Origin: an uncultured Clostridia bacterium
Lineage (GTDB): Bacteria > Bacillota > Clostridia > Oscillospirales > Ruminococcaceae
Assembly (NCBI GenBank): GCA_947177735.1
Contig: CAMWVP010000007.1
Location: 1 to 48,267, forward strand
DNA length: 48,267 bases
Reading direction: 5' to 3'
Of this stretch, positions 33,124 to 42,056 are shown in pieces. A model generated the notes under the pieces. The model ran no database searches and was not told where the DNA came from. It was given only the letters and a program-made list of their open reading frames with translations. The stretch's first letter is position 1, and the number at the start of each line of letters is the position of its first letter. The translations under genes and the position numbers were made by a program.

Positions 33124-34017
33124 TTACGGTGTGGCAGGCGGTGCTTCGTAATACTTCAGCTTCCTGGTCACATAGAAGATATACGTTTCCGGATTTGTAC
33201 TGGGGAAAGTAGCCGCAAATTCATCGGCGGTACGTATCTGTGTAGTGAGCGTTATCGGATTGCCCATAGCGTCGTTGCCGCCCTCAATGGAGTACAGCTT
33301 GTAGATATCGCCGCGGTTTATTGCGGGGGTACGGATATTGATAAGATCAGCGTATCCCTCACCCGATGCCGCGAGAGCGGTCATAGCGGAATTGGAATAT
33401 ACGTCGATGGTCGTCTTGAGCGCTGCGTTCTTTGTAGAGACTATCGGCTTGGTCTTGTCGTTATCCTCGTATTCGTTATAAGGCATGACCTCGAACGAAA
33501 TATTCGGATAGAGATTATCGTAGAAGCACGGCTCAAATACGTTTGTACATTTGAGCCCCGCGCCGCCGACAAGATTAAACGAAGAATCGTACCTCGGCTT
33601 AAGGTTATTCAGCATATACTTGTAATGGTGAGTTTTCGGATCCTCCAACCAGCGTATGCCGATGATCTTCAGGTCGTAGATATCCTTATTGTCACCGTCG
33701 TTAAGGAAAGCCTTCATTTCCTTAACAGCCTCATGCTCATCTATCGTCGCGCTGAGAATATCCGACGGATTTGCGTTGGTAAATATCGCGACAAAGACGG
33801 AATTTTTGATATTCCTGTCAATGTACGCCTCTGTCGCCTCGGCGATCATCAGCGCGTTTGCGTTTTTCTCGTTGTTCATAACGACCGACATAACGGGGGT
33901 TATCATTCCGAGCACCGATATGATCAGTATTCCCAGCAGCGCGCAGGAAACGATGACCTCGACCAGTGTAAAACCGCTTTTATTCCGGAGCTTCAGAAGC
34001 CTTGAGAATCTCCTCAT
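33124..34017 (-). CDS. Minor prepilin, 297 residues
   Basis: A large prepilin with leader ending RNKSG and FTLVEVIVSCALLGILIISVL (Glu at +5). After the helix a long globular domain has single Cys residues near FEPCFYDN and GLKCTNV that may pair. It ends with a Tyr/Pro-rich tail. It follows another minor prepilin with no intergenic base. Together with the PilX-like gene these probably form a priming or tip complex. Last gene of the pilC-led operon. Confidence 0.85.
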   Translation of the reverse strand: MRRFSRLLKLRNKSGFTLVEVIVSCALLGILIISVLGMITPVMSVVMNNEKNANALMIAEATEAYIDRNIKNSVFVAIFTNANPSDILSATIDEHEAVKEMKAFLNDGDNKDIYDLKIIGIRWLEDPKTHHYKYMLNNLKPRYDSSFNLVGGAGLKCTNVFEPCFYDNLYPNISFEVMPYNEYEDNDKTKPIVSTKNAALKTTIDVYSNSAMTALAASGEGYADLINIRTPAINRGDIYKLYSIEGGNDAMGNPITLTTQIRTADEFAATFPSTNPETYIFYVTRKLKYYEAPPATP

Positions 34018-35133
34018 TTAATCACCCGCCCCTCCAACAGAATACGAACCGCTTTCGGTCTTTTTGGTCTCGAAGGGATAAGAGCCGTAGATGTTTACAT
34101 GGGTTTTTCCGATCTTTGCAGCGCCGGTTTTCTCGTCGTAAATCGGGCTCCTGTTGTACGTGCCGCTGCTTCCGTTCTTGCCGAACGAACTTGCCGAAAT
34201 GCCGGGATCCTCATTGAACACCACTACAAATTTCGTTGTAACACTCGGCTTGAATCCATCCGGGTGCGGATACTTATTGGGGTTGAATACGTTGTTGCCT
34301 GTTACGGGCATAGAAACCTTCACGCCGAAGCCCGATATCTGCGATACAACATACTGATTGTTCGTATCGCCGATCTGAATGACTTCCTTGATCTTAGCCT
34401 CGTCGTAGACCTTCTTGTAGTAGCTGTCAACAACGACCTCTTCCATTTCACCCTCGGCGTTTTTCTGCTTTTTCTTTACCTCCACGAGCTGATCGTGCCA
34501 CTTCGTGGTGGAGTAGAAGTACAGTCTCAGCTGAGAATCCGCAATATCATCAGACTGCATATTGCTCGAGTCCGCGGAGACAGTAATCTCATAAGCGAAC
34601 TTACCGTAAGGATTACCCTCGGGGAGCTTGGATACACCGATATTGATGTCCTCCAATCCCTTGGTTCCGGTGATTCTTGTGTCGTACTTTGACGCCTGAC
34701 CGACGCCGTTTCCGGAGCTGCCTCCACCGCTGCTGCCGGTGCCGTCAGCACTGTAGTCGAAATCGCCGACAAAGTAGTTGATTCCCTCAACAATATCATC
34801 GCCGGTTGCGTCCGGATCGGTCGCCTTTATCATATAATCCATGTTAATGTCCAACGGTGTCTCGGAGGGGTCGCTCGGATCCTTTTTGAACGACAGATTT
34901 ACCGTTCCGTCCGGGGACGCGTCCTCGGGGAAAGGACTGGTGTCCTTCCCGTTGACAACGAGCTCCTCTTCCTGTTGGTTGAGATTTTCCGCGAATCTGA
35001 GATTTTGGTTGCGCTGATCTATCGAAAGCCGGAGCATCTGCATGATCATCGCCATCATTATCGAGAAAACGGCGATAGCGACAACGATCTCCGCCAGTGA
35101 GAAACCGCTCTTATTTGAGAATAATCTTTTCAT
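34018..35133 (-). CDS. Minor prepilin, 371 residues
   Basis: Prepilin-type start with a very short leader MKRLFSNKSG and FSLAEIVVAIAVFSIMMAMIM (Glu at +5; Ser at +2). The body is long, hydrophilic and Gly/Ser/Asp-rich, with a low-complexity Gly/Ser stretch (GTGSSGGGSSGNG) near residue 125. Repeated Lys/Glu segments (EVKKKQKNAEGEMEEVVV) follow. Such size is uncommon for pilins and fits a tip or adhesin-like minor subunit. Zero-base junction with the next gene. Confidence 0.83.
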   Translation of the reverse strand: MKRLFSNKSGFSLAEIVVAIAVFSIMMAMIMQMLRLSIDQRNQNLRFAENLNQQEEELVVNGKDTSPFPEDASPDGTVNLSFKKDPSDPSETPLDINMDYMIKATDPDATGDDIVEGINYFVGDFDYSADGTGSSGGGSSGNGVGQASKYDTRITGTKGLEDINIGVSKLPEGNPYGKFAYEITVSADSSNMQSDDIADSQLRLYFYSTTKWHDQLVEVKKKQKNAEGEMEEVVVDSYYKKVYDEAKIKEVIQIGDTNNQYVVSQISGFGVKVSMPVTGNNVFNPNKYPHPDGFKPSVTTKFVVVFNEDPGISASSFGKNGSSGTYNRSPIYDEKTGAAKIGKTHVNIYGSYPFETKKTESGSYSVGGAGD

Positions 35134-35145
35134 AAAAACGCCTCC

Positions 35146-37563
35146 TTAATAGCTTCCGAGACCGATCTTCCAGCTTCTGTCAGCAAGCGCGAGAAGCTCC
35201 TCGCCGCTGCTTTCGCCCATCAGCTCCCAAGGCATCTTATCGGGATAGCAGTTGGTGACGAAGTAGGTATCGTCGAACGAGAAGTCCGAAACGATCAGTC
35301 CGCCGCACAGCTTATTCGAGCTTCCGCCGGAATTGCCCTTTGCCTTGAATGTCATATAAGGCGCGTAGATAAAGCCGTACAGACCGTTCGCCATAACCGG
35401 TCCGCCGGTCAGGCTGTAGCCTATGCGTATATCCGCACTCTCTTCACAGCTTACTATGAAGATGTTTACGTTCGGATAGTTGTTGCCGGGAAGTGTTATG
35501 CCGTGATCGCTGCAGTAATCGTCGACAACATCATGGTCGATGCGGTAGTTGCAGACGCCTGCGGTATATGAGCCGTCGTCGAGCTCCTCGATCTTCTTCG
35601 CTTCACTCTCGTGGCACAGCGGGCAGACCTCGCTGACGCTGGTTCTGCCGTGGCTTGCGCACTTCACGCCGATCTTGTATGTGCCGGGGTGTTCCTTACA
35701 TTCATCGGACGTTGTGTACTTGCTGTAAGAGCAGCCGTCGCCGTTTTTGCACGACTTGTGGATAAACTGAGAAGCCATGAGCGCGGAGTCGGTTGCGGTG
35801 ATGGGTGCGCTGCTGTAGTAAGTAGCAGCCTTGGTGCTCCAGGTGCCGTGTTCATCCATGACTTGATTTTCCCACGTCTGATCCGCGAGACCGCCGAGCA
35901 GCGTGAACCAACCCTCGTGCATAAACTGCTGTCTGTCGCAGTCCTGATAGGTCGTACCCTCGGCAACGTCGATAACCAGTGCGCCCTTGCCTCTTACCAG
36001 TATCGTATTGGAGGTGCAGCAGTTGTGGAACCATTTAAATACGTTTCCGCCGAAGTTGCCCGAAGTGTCAAGATATCCCTTGACGCGAAGCGTCATGATA
36101 TTGTCTGGATTCTCGCCCGTATCAATGATTATGGTGAGCGGCGCGTTATTGCCGTTAAAGCCGCCTCTTACCTCTTTTATAACACCCGCGTAGCAGACAA
36201 CGTCCGCCGAGCCGAGGGTATCCGATCTTGATCCGGGATACGCTATCGTATAGGTTGTGGTCATTGCGGGAACGCCGTCCACGGGCTGGTTGTAATCGTT
36301 GAGCTTGATGGTGATCTGATTATATTTTCTCGGATTGGTTGTAGGGTCGTCACCGATCGTCGACTGGTCGAGCTCGGGGAGATAATCGTCCTTTGTCTTA
36401 TCCATATCCTTATCGGGATCGCCGTCGTTGATGACCCACTTAGCGTAAGCGCGGCTCTGAGTGCTCGACTTCAGAGAATTTTTCATTTCGGCAAATTCCT
36501 TCATATCGGGAGAAGTTGTGCTAAAACCCTTATTCATGCTGACCGTACCGCCGACAGCCATAGGCGTGTTGCAGGTCAGACACCAGTCACCGCCGGTGAC
36601 GTTGCCCGCAACATGAACGTTTACGTTTGTAAAGTCCAGATTCTGACCGGGCTGCAGCGCCAGATTGCCGCAGACATACAAATCCATAGTGCCGGTGGTG
36701 CATTTGATACCGCCGCCCGCGCCTATGAAGTCACCGCCTACCACGATCTTGCTTCCCGAGGGGAAATCGATGACCTGTCTGCCTAAACAGTATGTGAGAT
36801 CGCCGAGTATATACCAATCGACGGGCTGATTAAACTCGCTGTACTTGGCGTCCAGTGCCGGGGACATTATGCTGAACGACTCGTTGACAATGAGGTTTCC
36901 GCCGGCTCTGAGGTTTCCGGAGATACGGCAGTATCCCGCGCCTCCGGGCATGGACAGATAGCTTGTTTCCGTATCAAAGAATACGTCGGTTATAAACTCG
37001 CCGCCGCCGAGGCTCGCGTCGTTGTCGACATAGCCCGTAGCCGCGAAGATATTGTTATCCTCGGGCAGCTTGTTGTTCACCATTTCGACATGTACGTACA
37101 TATGAACCGTTTCCGCAACGCCGTTGTTGATAGTGGTCGTTGCGATATCAAAGGTCATATTTTCCTTGCCGTTTACCATTTCATTGGGCAGACGTGTGAT
37201 ATCCATCGAGTACGCGCCCATCTGCGAAACATCTGCGCCCGTAAGCGTAGAGTCAAAGCTGGTAAAGCCGTTCGCACCCGTAGTTATTGTATCGCCCTCA
37301 TTCATAGCGGACAATGTGGTAAACAGATCGGAATCGCCCTGTGTGAGCGAACCGTCCATAAGTCCCGCAAGCACCATATCGTTCAGCGATATAGCCGACT
37401 GATATGACTGCTGCTGGAAGAAAGTTGCAAATTGTGTCTGGCGCGATGAGATCACCGAGAAGTACATCGCCATACACGCTATCATCAGTGCCGTCATGGT
37501 ACTGATGACCATAAACAACGCGCTTCCGCGGTTGCTTAGGTATTTCCTAAGTGAATGTGCCAT
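35146..37563 (-). CDS. Large PilX-like pilus-associated protein with Cys-rich region
   Basis: An 805-residue protein that starts like PilX_N proteins: a short basic leader (LRKYLSNRGS), then one hydrophobic helix (ALFMVISTMTALMIACMAMYF) and a Gln-rich stretch. The helix has no Glu at +5. The body (about 200-350) is Gly-rich and repetitive in a way that suggests a beta-helix (ISGNLRAGGNLIV, KIVVGGDFIGAGGG, LYVCGNLALQPG, VHVAGNVTGGDW). Residues about 605-690 contain some nine Cys with several His (CSYSKY, CKEHPG, KCASHG, VCPLCHE), a possible metal-binding knob. It is probably the tip component of the pilus. Confidence 0.72.
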   Translation of the reverse strand: MAHSLRKYLSNRGSALFMVISTMTALMIACMAMYFSVISSRQTQFATFFQQQSYQSAISLNDMVLAGLMDGSLTQGDSDLFTTLSAMNEGDTITTGANGFTSFDSTLTGADVSQMGAYSMDITRLPNEMVNGKENMTFDIATTTINNGVAETVHMYVHVEMVNNKLPEDNNIFAATGYVDNDASLGGGEFITDVFFDTETSYLSMPGGAGYCRISGNLRAGGNLIVNESFSIMSPALDAKYSEFNQPVDWYILGDLTYCLGRQVIDFPSGSKIVVGGDFIGAGGGIKCTTGTMDLYVCGNLALQPGQNLDFTNVNVHVAGNVTGGDWCLTCNTPMAVGGTVSMNKGFSTTSPDMKEFAEMKNSLKSSTQSRAYAKWVINDGDPDKDMDKTKDDYLPELDQSTIGDDPTTNPRKYNQITIKLNDYNQPVDGVPAMTTTYTIAYPGSRSDTLGSADVVCYAGVIKEVRGGFNGNNAPLTIIIDTGENPDNIMTLRVKGYLDTSGNFGGNVFKWFHNCCTSNTILVRGKGALVIDVAEGTTYQDCDRQQFMHEGWFTLLGGLADQTWENQVMDEHGTWSTKAATYYSSAPITATDSALMASQFIHKSCKNGDGCSYSKYTTSDECKEHPGTYKIGVKCASHGRTSVSEVCPLCHESEAKKIEELDDGSYTAGVCNYRIDHDVVDDYCSDHGITLPGNNYPNVNIFIVSCEESADIRIGYSLTGGPVMANGLYGFIYAPYMTFKAKGNSGGSSNKLCGGLIVSDFSFDDTYFVTNCYPDKMPWELMGESSGEELLALADRSWKIGLGSY

Positions 37564-37649
37564 TCTAATGTCCTCCTTTCAAGTACTTACAGTTTCCCGT
37601 ATTGCAACAGTCGGTGCGAATAAAATTATCCGCACCTATGCTGAAAATC

Positions 37650-38600
37650 TTACGTCGAAGTACCGTCCTGAGCGTCAAGTACCGGGGTGGGATCCTGCAT
37701 ACGCTCTATGCAGTAGAAGGTCATGGTGTCGGACCAAGAGTACACGTAATCCACGATTTCCGCGATCTCTTCCTCTTCTCCCGGGAGACCGTTGGCACCA
37801 ACAGCCGGGTTGGCGGGATTTGCTCCGGCAGGCGTTTCCTCTTTCTTTTCAACAGGCAGACCCGTTGCCGCGGCGAGTGCTTTCTTACCCGCTTCTTCCG
37901 CCTGTTCGTTGAGCTCCTCTACTAGCTTCTCGTACTTTTCCGTTACCTCCCAATAGTCCAGTGTAAGACCGTTGATCTTGATAGCTTTTCTGACTTCCTT
38001 GCCATTCTCATCAAGAACATAGGAGTTTATTTCGTCTGCGAATTTGACAAGCTCATCGCGGTCGATAGCGCTTACGGTAAAGCTGACCTGGCTTGCTCCA
38101 ATGGTCTGAATATCACCGAGAGCGTTGTTGAGCTTTGTCTGTCTCGCGATCATAGCCGCGTAATCTGCGGGAACGGTGGCACCCTGGGTCGCGTATGTCT
38201 TAAGGTCGTATTCGACAGCGGGGTTGACATAGAAGTTCTTTCCGAGAGTAGCGGTCGTAGGTCTGTCTACGCTGAGAGACTCAACGACTACCTTGGCGGT
38301 ACACTTCTCGAGGAAGGCTCTGAATGCCTGATCCGCCTGATAGGCTGTGAACTCGGGGAAGAACATATCCGCCATATGCTCGCCGTCTTCGTATGCCTTT
38401 ATGATCTGATCCTTGAGCGGACCTTTTCTTGCCGCTTTTTCAACGTCTCCGTCGTACTCTACCTGCTTGCTCGCAAGCGCGGCAACCGTTGCGCCGATTG
38501 TTTCGATCTTCGGCTTTACGAGCAGCCATCCGCCGAGTGCGAGAATTAAAATAATAACGATAATTATAGCGCCGATGCGCTCCTGTTTACTTAATCTCAT
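37650..38600 (-). CDS. pilO: Type IV pilus alignment protein PilO
   Basis: A 316-residue inner-membrane protein: a short basic cytoplasmic start, one membrane helix (IGAIIIVIILILALGGWLLV, about 9-28), a coiled coil (about 30-65) and a PilO-type ferredoxin-like domain (about 75-250). The C-terminal part is Pro/Ala/Glu-rich. It overlaps the stop of the PilM-PilN fusion gene by one base (TAATG). It works with PilM and PilN as the frame that links the cytoplasmic motor to the pilus. Confidence 0.85.
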   Translation of the reverse strand: MRLSKQERIGAIIIVIILILALGGWLLVKPKIETIGATVAALASKQVEYDGDVEKAARKGPLKDQIIKAYEDGEHMADMFFPEFTAYQADQAFRAFLEKCTAKVVVESLSVDRPTTATLGKNFYVNPAVEYDLKTYATQGATVPADYAAMIARQTKLNNALGDIQTIGASQVSFTVSAIDRDELVKFADEINSYVLDENGKEVRKAIKINGLTLDYWEVTEKYEKLVEELNEQAEEAGKKALAAATGLPVEKKEETPAGANPANPAVGANGLPGEEEEIAEIVDYVYSWSDTMTFYCIERMQDPTPVLDAQDGTST

Positions 38601-40264
38601 TATTCAGTCACCTCCCCTTGTTGTGCTGTATCAATAGGCGTACTTGCTGCGTCGAGGTCGAGTGTAGCGTTCTTCTCGTCGCTTCCCATTTGCAGCTCCA
38701 TTGTCATCTTGAACGAGAACACGGTATCATACTTTTTGTTTCCGGTTTCGGAGAGCAGTGTGTATGTACCCCAATCGGTCAGATTGTCCTTTTCAAAACC
38801 CGTGTAATTGATATTTACAAAATACGGATCGCCGTATTTGTTAAGCACTTTGGTAGAGAGATATTCCGCGTATCTTGACGGAACGGAGGAGGGATCACCC
38901 TGCGAAAGTCCCTTGAACTCTACCGACACGCTGTAATTGTTGACTTCGATCTTTGCGATCTCAAGCTCCTCTTTATCCTTATCGGAAAGCAGCTTGTCAG
39001 TCGTGCTGTCGAGCGGTTCGCGAACCTTGGCGAACACTTCGCTCTGAACCTTGGGCTGGTAGTTGAACAGCAGCGAGGTCTTGTTGACGGTGTCATTGTA
39101 GCTGTTAAAGCCCTGCAGCATCACGTCGCGTTCGTCAACTATCTGCAGGTCTCTCTGCATCTGGGGATCGTCGATCTTTGCCTGGAGGGCGTTTATCTGT
39201 CCGTTCAGGTTGTTGTTGATAACGTCGCATACCAGCAGCGCGCCGGCGACAACGGCTGCCGCGCCGAGTGCCGCGCCCGCAAATCCGAGCAGGAATCCGT
39301 TAGAGCCCTTGGACTCCTTAGCGGAAGTAGCTTCGAGCAGGTTGATGTGCTCGAGGTCTTTGTTGCGGCGGTAGAGCGCGCCGATCGCGTTCGCGTACTT
39401 CGAGAAGTCGAACTGTACGGAGGTAGCGATGGAGCTCGGCATTGAGAGCATATTCGTCGGAACGTTGAACGAGGATATCGCGTTCGTGATTTCGATGAAG
39501 CTGTCGATCTCGCCGTAGAACAAGATTTCCTGAAGCGGCTTAGCGCCCTTGCGCGACCTGATGAACTGGATCATTCTGAACAGGTTGTCGTAAACCGCGC
39601 GCGTAACGTAGTCGGGAGCGTTCTCGTAATCGTTCGGGTCGATGTTAAAGAATCGGGAGAACGCGAGCTGATTTTCCTCATACAGGTTCATATTGAGGAA
39701 GTTCTTATCGATCTGGATAAGCAGTATCGGCATTCTGTCCGACATCTTCGGAGTATTGATGATAAGACGGGTAACGGAGTTGTTGGAGATGTTTACGCCC
39801 TTAAGCTGAAGTCCCACATGGGAGAAAAGCCTTACGTAGCCGTCTACCAGTCTCTGCGGACACGCAGCCGCGATGACCTTGAGCATCTTGTTCTTTTCCT
39901 CGTCCTCGGTCTCGCCCGCTATAGTAAATGATATGTTGAACTCGTTGGATACGTTCATATTCGACTGGATCATCGCTTCGATGATAGCCGGATTTTTCAT
40001 ATTCTTCGGCTTTGCAACAACCATTTCCTTGTATACTATGGAGCTGGAAGTAATGGAAACTATCGCTTCCTTCTCCTTAATATCCTTGGACTTGATGATA
40101 TCGTTCAGTTCTGCCGCCACCATAGGAACGTCGGTAACGTAACCGTTTGCGATCATTCCGAGCGAGAGCTCGCGCATATCCGCGTCCTGCACTCTGATCT
40201 TGTTACCGCTGTGTACGCCTCTGACAAGCTTTATTTGTCTGTCGGTAATATCTATTGAAAGCAT
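38600..40264 (-). CDS. PilM-PilN fusion protein
   Basis: A 554-residue protein that joins two pilus frame proteins. Residues 1-300 form a PilM-like actin-fold domain (MLSIDITDRQIKLVRG at the start, IVSITSSSIVYKEMVV, PILLIQIDKNFLNMNLYEENQL, LFYGEID, YANAIGALYR). Directly after it comes HINLLEA (306-312), the short motif that is normally the very N-terminus of PilN and binds PilM. A membrane helix (323-347), a coiled coil and a PilN periplasmic domain follow. The PilM partner peptide is therefore attached in cis. The frame has no stop or shift at the junction, and pilO follows. Confidence 0.85.
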   Translation of the reverse strand: MLSIDITDRQIKLVRGVHSGNKIRVQDADMRELSLGMIANGYVTDVPMVAAELNDIIKSKDIKEKEAIVSITSSSIVYKEMVVAKPKNMKNPAIIEAMIQSNMNVSNEFNISFTIAGETEDEEKNKMLKVIAAACPQRLVDGYVRLFSHVGLQLKGVNISNNSVTRLIINTPKMSDRMPILLIQIDKNFLNMNLYEENQLAFSRFFNIDPNDYENAPDYVTRAVYDNLFRMIQFIRSRKGAKPLQEILFYGEIDSFIEITNAISSFNVPTNMLSMPSSIATSVQFDFSKYANAIGALYRRNKDLEHINLLEATSAKESKGSNGFLLGFAGAALGAAAVVAGALLVCDVINNNLNGQINALQAKIDDPQMQRDLQIVDERDVMLQGFNSYNDTVNKTSLLFNYQPKVQSEVFAKVREPLDSTTDKLLSDKDKEELEIAKIEVNNYSVSVEFKGLSQGDPSSVPSRYAEYLSTKVLNKYGDPYFVNINYTGFEKDNLTDWGTYTLLSETGNKKYDTVFSFKMTMELQMGSDEKNATLDLDAASTPIDTAQQGEVTE

Positions 40265-40308
40265 ATCTTCACCTCATAATTATTTTTTTGTTTTTGAACG
40301 CCGAACTC

Positions 40309-41499
40309 TTACGAAACGTTCGTCATTCCGCCGTAGAGCATCGGGAATACGCCCGCGAGGAAGAGTCCGATCGCGATACCCATGATGATGATCATCAACG
40401 GCTCCATCAGACCTACCAGCTTTGTGATAGCCGAATCGGCTTCTTCATCATAATAATCCGCGGACTTGCTGAGGATCGTATCCAGCGTACCGGATTCCTC
40501 TCCGACAAATATAATTGAGGTAAACATACCCTCAAATATTCCTGTTTTCTCGATAGCCTTCGACATACTCTCACCGAGCTTGATGTCGTTGACAACGTCC
40601 TTAAATCGCTTGTGTACATAAGTATTGTTTACGGCAGCGATCGACTTTTCGATACATTCGACCATCTGAAGACCCGCACCGTACAGGTTGGACATATTTC
40701 TCGCAAACGTACCCGTGTACATTGTCGCTACAAGCGTTCCGACCTTCGGTATTTTCAGAAGCAGCTCATCCATTTTCAAGCGCGTGGAAGGTGTCCTGCG
40801 CAGCATAATGAACGTGAAAATTATGGCGAAAATAACGATTATGTAAATATACCAGTAGTTGATCAAAGAATCCGAGAATGCGATAAGCGCCGCCGATATG
40901 GGGGTGATGTCGTCGGGATTCATCATTTCCTGGAAAGTCGGGAGGATAGCCACGAACATGAATATCAGAACCACGAGCAGCAGAACGCCCAAGACGATAG
41001 GATAAACCATTGCGGATTTAGCCTTGTTCGCGGTTTTGTTGGCGTTCGCGTAGTGGTCGGACAATCTGTTCAGCATCTGATCCAGAGTACCGGACGCTTC
41101 GCCTGCCGCCACCATGCTCACGAACATGTCCGGGAAAATGCCCGGCTTTGAAATAAGCACGTCGGAGAAGGATTTACCCTTTTGTACCTCCTCGTAAATA
41201 TCCAGCAGCACGGCCTTTGCCTTTTTATTCTCCTGCTGATCCTGAAGGATGTGCAGCGCTCTTACGAGCGACAGACCTGCAGAAGTCATGGAAGCCAGCT
41301 GACGGCTGATAAAGGATACCTCCTTGGTCTTAAACTTGTACTTGACGTCCGCGACGCCCCCGCCGAGATCGCGGTAGCTGGTCACGTAGAGCTTTCGATC
41401 CCTCAGTCTTGCCTGAAGGTCCTTATAGTCCTCCGCTAGCTCCTGTCCTCTGACGGTACGGCCGTTGACGTCGGTGGCAACATAAGAGTATTTGTTCAC
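40309..41499 (-). CDS. pilC: Inner-membrane platform protein PilC
   Basis: The polytopic platform on which pilins are assembled, about 396 residues, normal length. GTG at 41499 has CGGAGG seven bases upstream; the longer frame from 41523 lacks an RBS. Two GspF-type domains: KTKEVSFISRQLASMTSAGLSLVRALHIL near 60-88 and, in the second half, the matching TFARNMSNLYGAGLQMVECIE, with three membrane segments. The end MIIIMGIAIGLFLAGVFPMLYG matches the family. First gene of the leftward pilus operon. Confidence 0.95.
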   Translation of the reverse strand: MNKYSYVATDVNGRTVRGQELAEDYKDLQARLRDRKLYVTSYRDLGGGVADVKYKFKTKEVSFISRQLASMTSAGLSLVRALHILQDQQENKKAKAVLLDIYEEVQKGKSFSDVLISKPGIFPDMFVSMVAAGEASGTLDQMLNRLSDHYANANKTANKAKSAMVYPIVLGVLLLVVLIFMFVAILPTFQEMMNPDDITPISAALIAFSDSLINYWYIYIIVIFAIIFTFIMLRRTPSTRLKMDELLLKIPKVGTLVATMYTGTFARNMSNLYGAGLQMVECIEKSIAAVNNTYVHKRFKDVVNDIKLGESMSKAIEKTGIFEGMFTSIIFVGEESGTLDTILSKSADYYDEEADSAITKLVGLMEPLMIIIMGIAIGLFLAGVFPMLYGGMTNVS

Positions 41500-41561
41500 C
41501 TGATAACCTCCGTTCCCCAACATCTGTTGTTGAAAATATTAGGCGGCAGAAGTCCTATTTT

Positions 41562-41725
41562 AGAGCCTGTTCAGTATCTCGGCGCACATGGATTGTCGAG
41601 CATAATTTTGCCGAGAACAAGGAAAAACGACGAAGAAATACTTAATGTATTTCAAGGAGTTTTGACGCAGTTATCGGAAAAATTTGCCGACAAGACGTGT
41701 GCGAAGAGATGCTGAACGGGCTCTT
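41562..41725 (+). mobile_element. MITE-like element C in the pil operon leader
   Basis: A 164-bp inverted repeat. The ends GAGCCTGTTCAGTATCTC and (reverse complement) GAGCCCGTTCAGCATCTC differ only by two transitions. Pairing continues imperfectly for about 56 bp per arm (41562-41618 with 41670-41725). The loop has a perfect hairpin GAAATAC-TTAAT-GTATTTC (41635-41653) followed by CAAGGAGTTTTGACGCAG. Counting ends from GAGCC, TTA flanks both sides, a possible 3-bp target duplication. No coding capacity. It lies between the pil promoter and pilC, so it is in the leader of that transcript. Confidence 0.82.
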
Positions 41726-41763
41726 AGGGCGCAACTTACCCATAGCCACCTACTTGTAATTAA

Positions 41764-41792
41764 ATTATACCATAATTTCTTGTTTTTTTCAA
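41764..41792 (-). promoter_or_regulatory. Sigma-A promoter of the pil operon
   Basis: On the minus strand TTGAAA (41787-41792), 17 bases, TATAAT (41764-41769). The leader to pilC is then about 260 bases and includes element C. Confidence 0.82.
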
Positions 41793-41985
41793 GCGCCTGT
41801 AAACGATTTTTTTCAATATTTACTTAAAAAACGGCGTATTTATGTGTAGAATTTCAACTTCCGCATATGTGCAATTTAGACAAAGAACTTTCAACTTCGG
41901 TTGAAAACTACATTTTAGATTTGGCGGAAATGGCTTGTTTATCGCATTTGTGCGTGGTCGTGGTTAATTCTGCCCGAAAAAGTCC

Positions 41986-42014
41986 TTGATTTTGGAGATA
42001 TATTATGGTATAAT
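41986..42014 (+). promoter_or_regulatory. Sigma-A promoter of glgP
   Basis: TTGATT (41986-41991), 17 bases, TATAAT (42009-42014), about 40 bases before the ATG. The stretch from 41793 to 41985 is AT-rich; I see nothing else in it. Confidence 0.87.
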
Positions 42015-42056
42015 ACTTAATGTATAACCCGATCGTTATTTTAAAGGAGATATATT

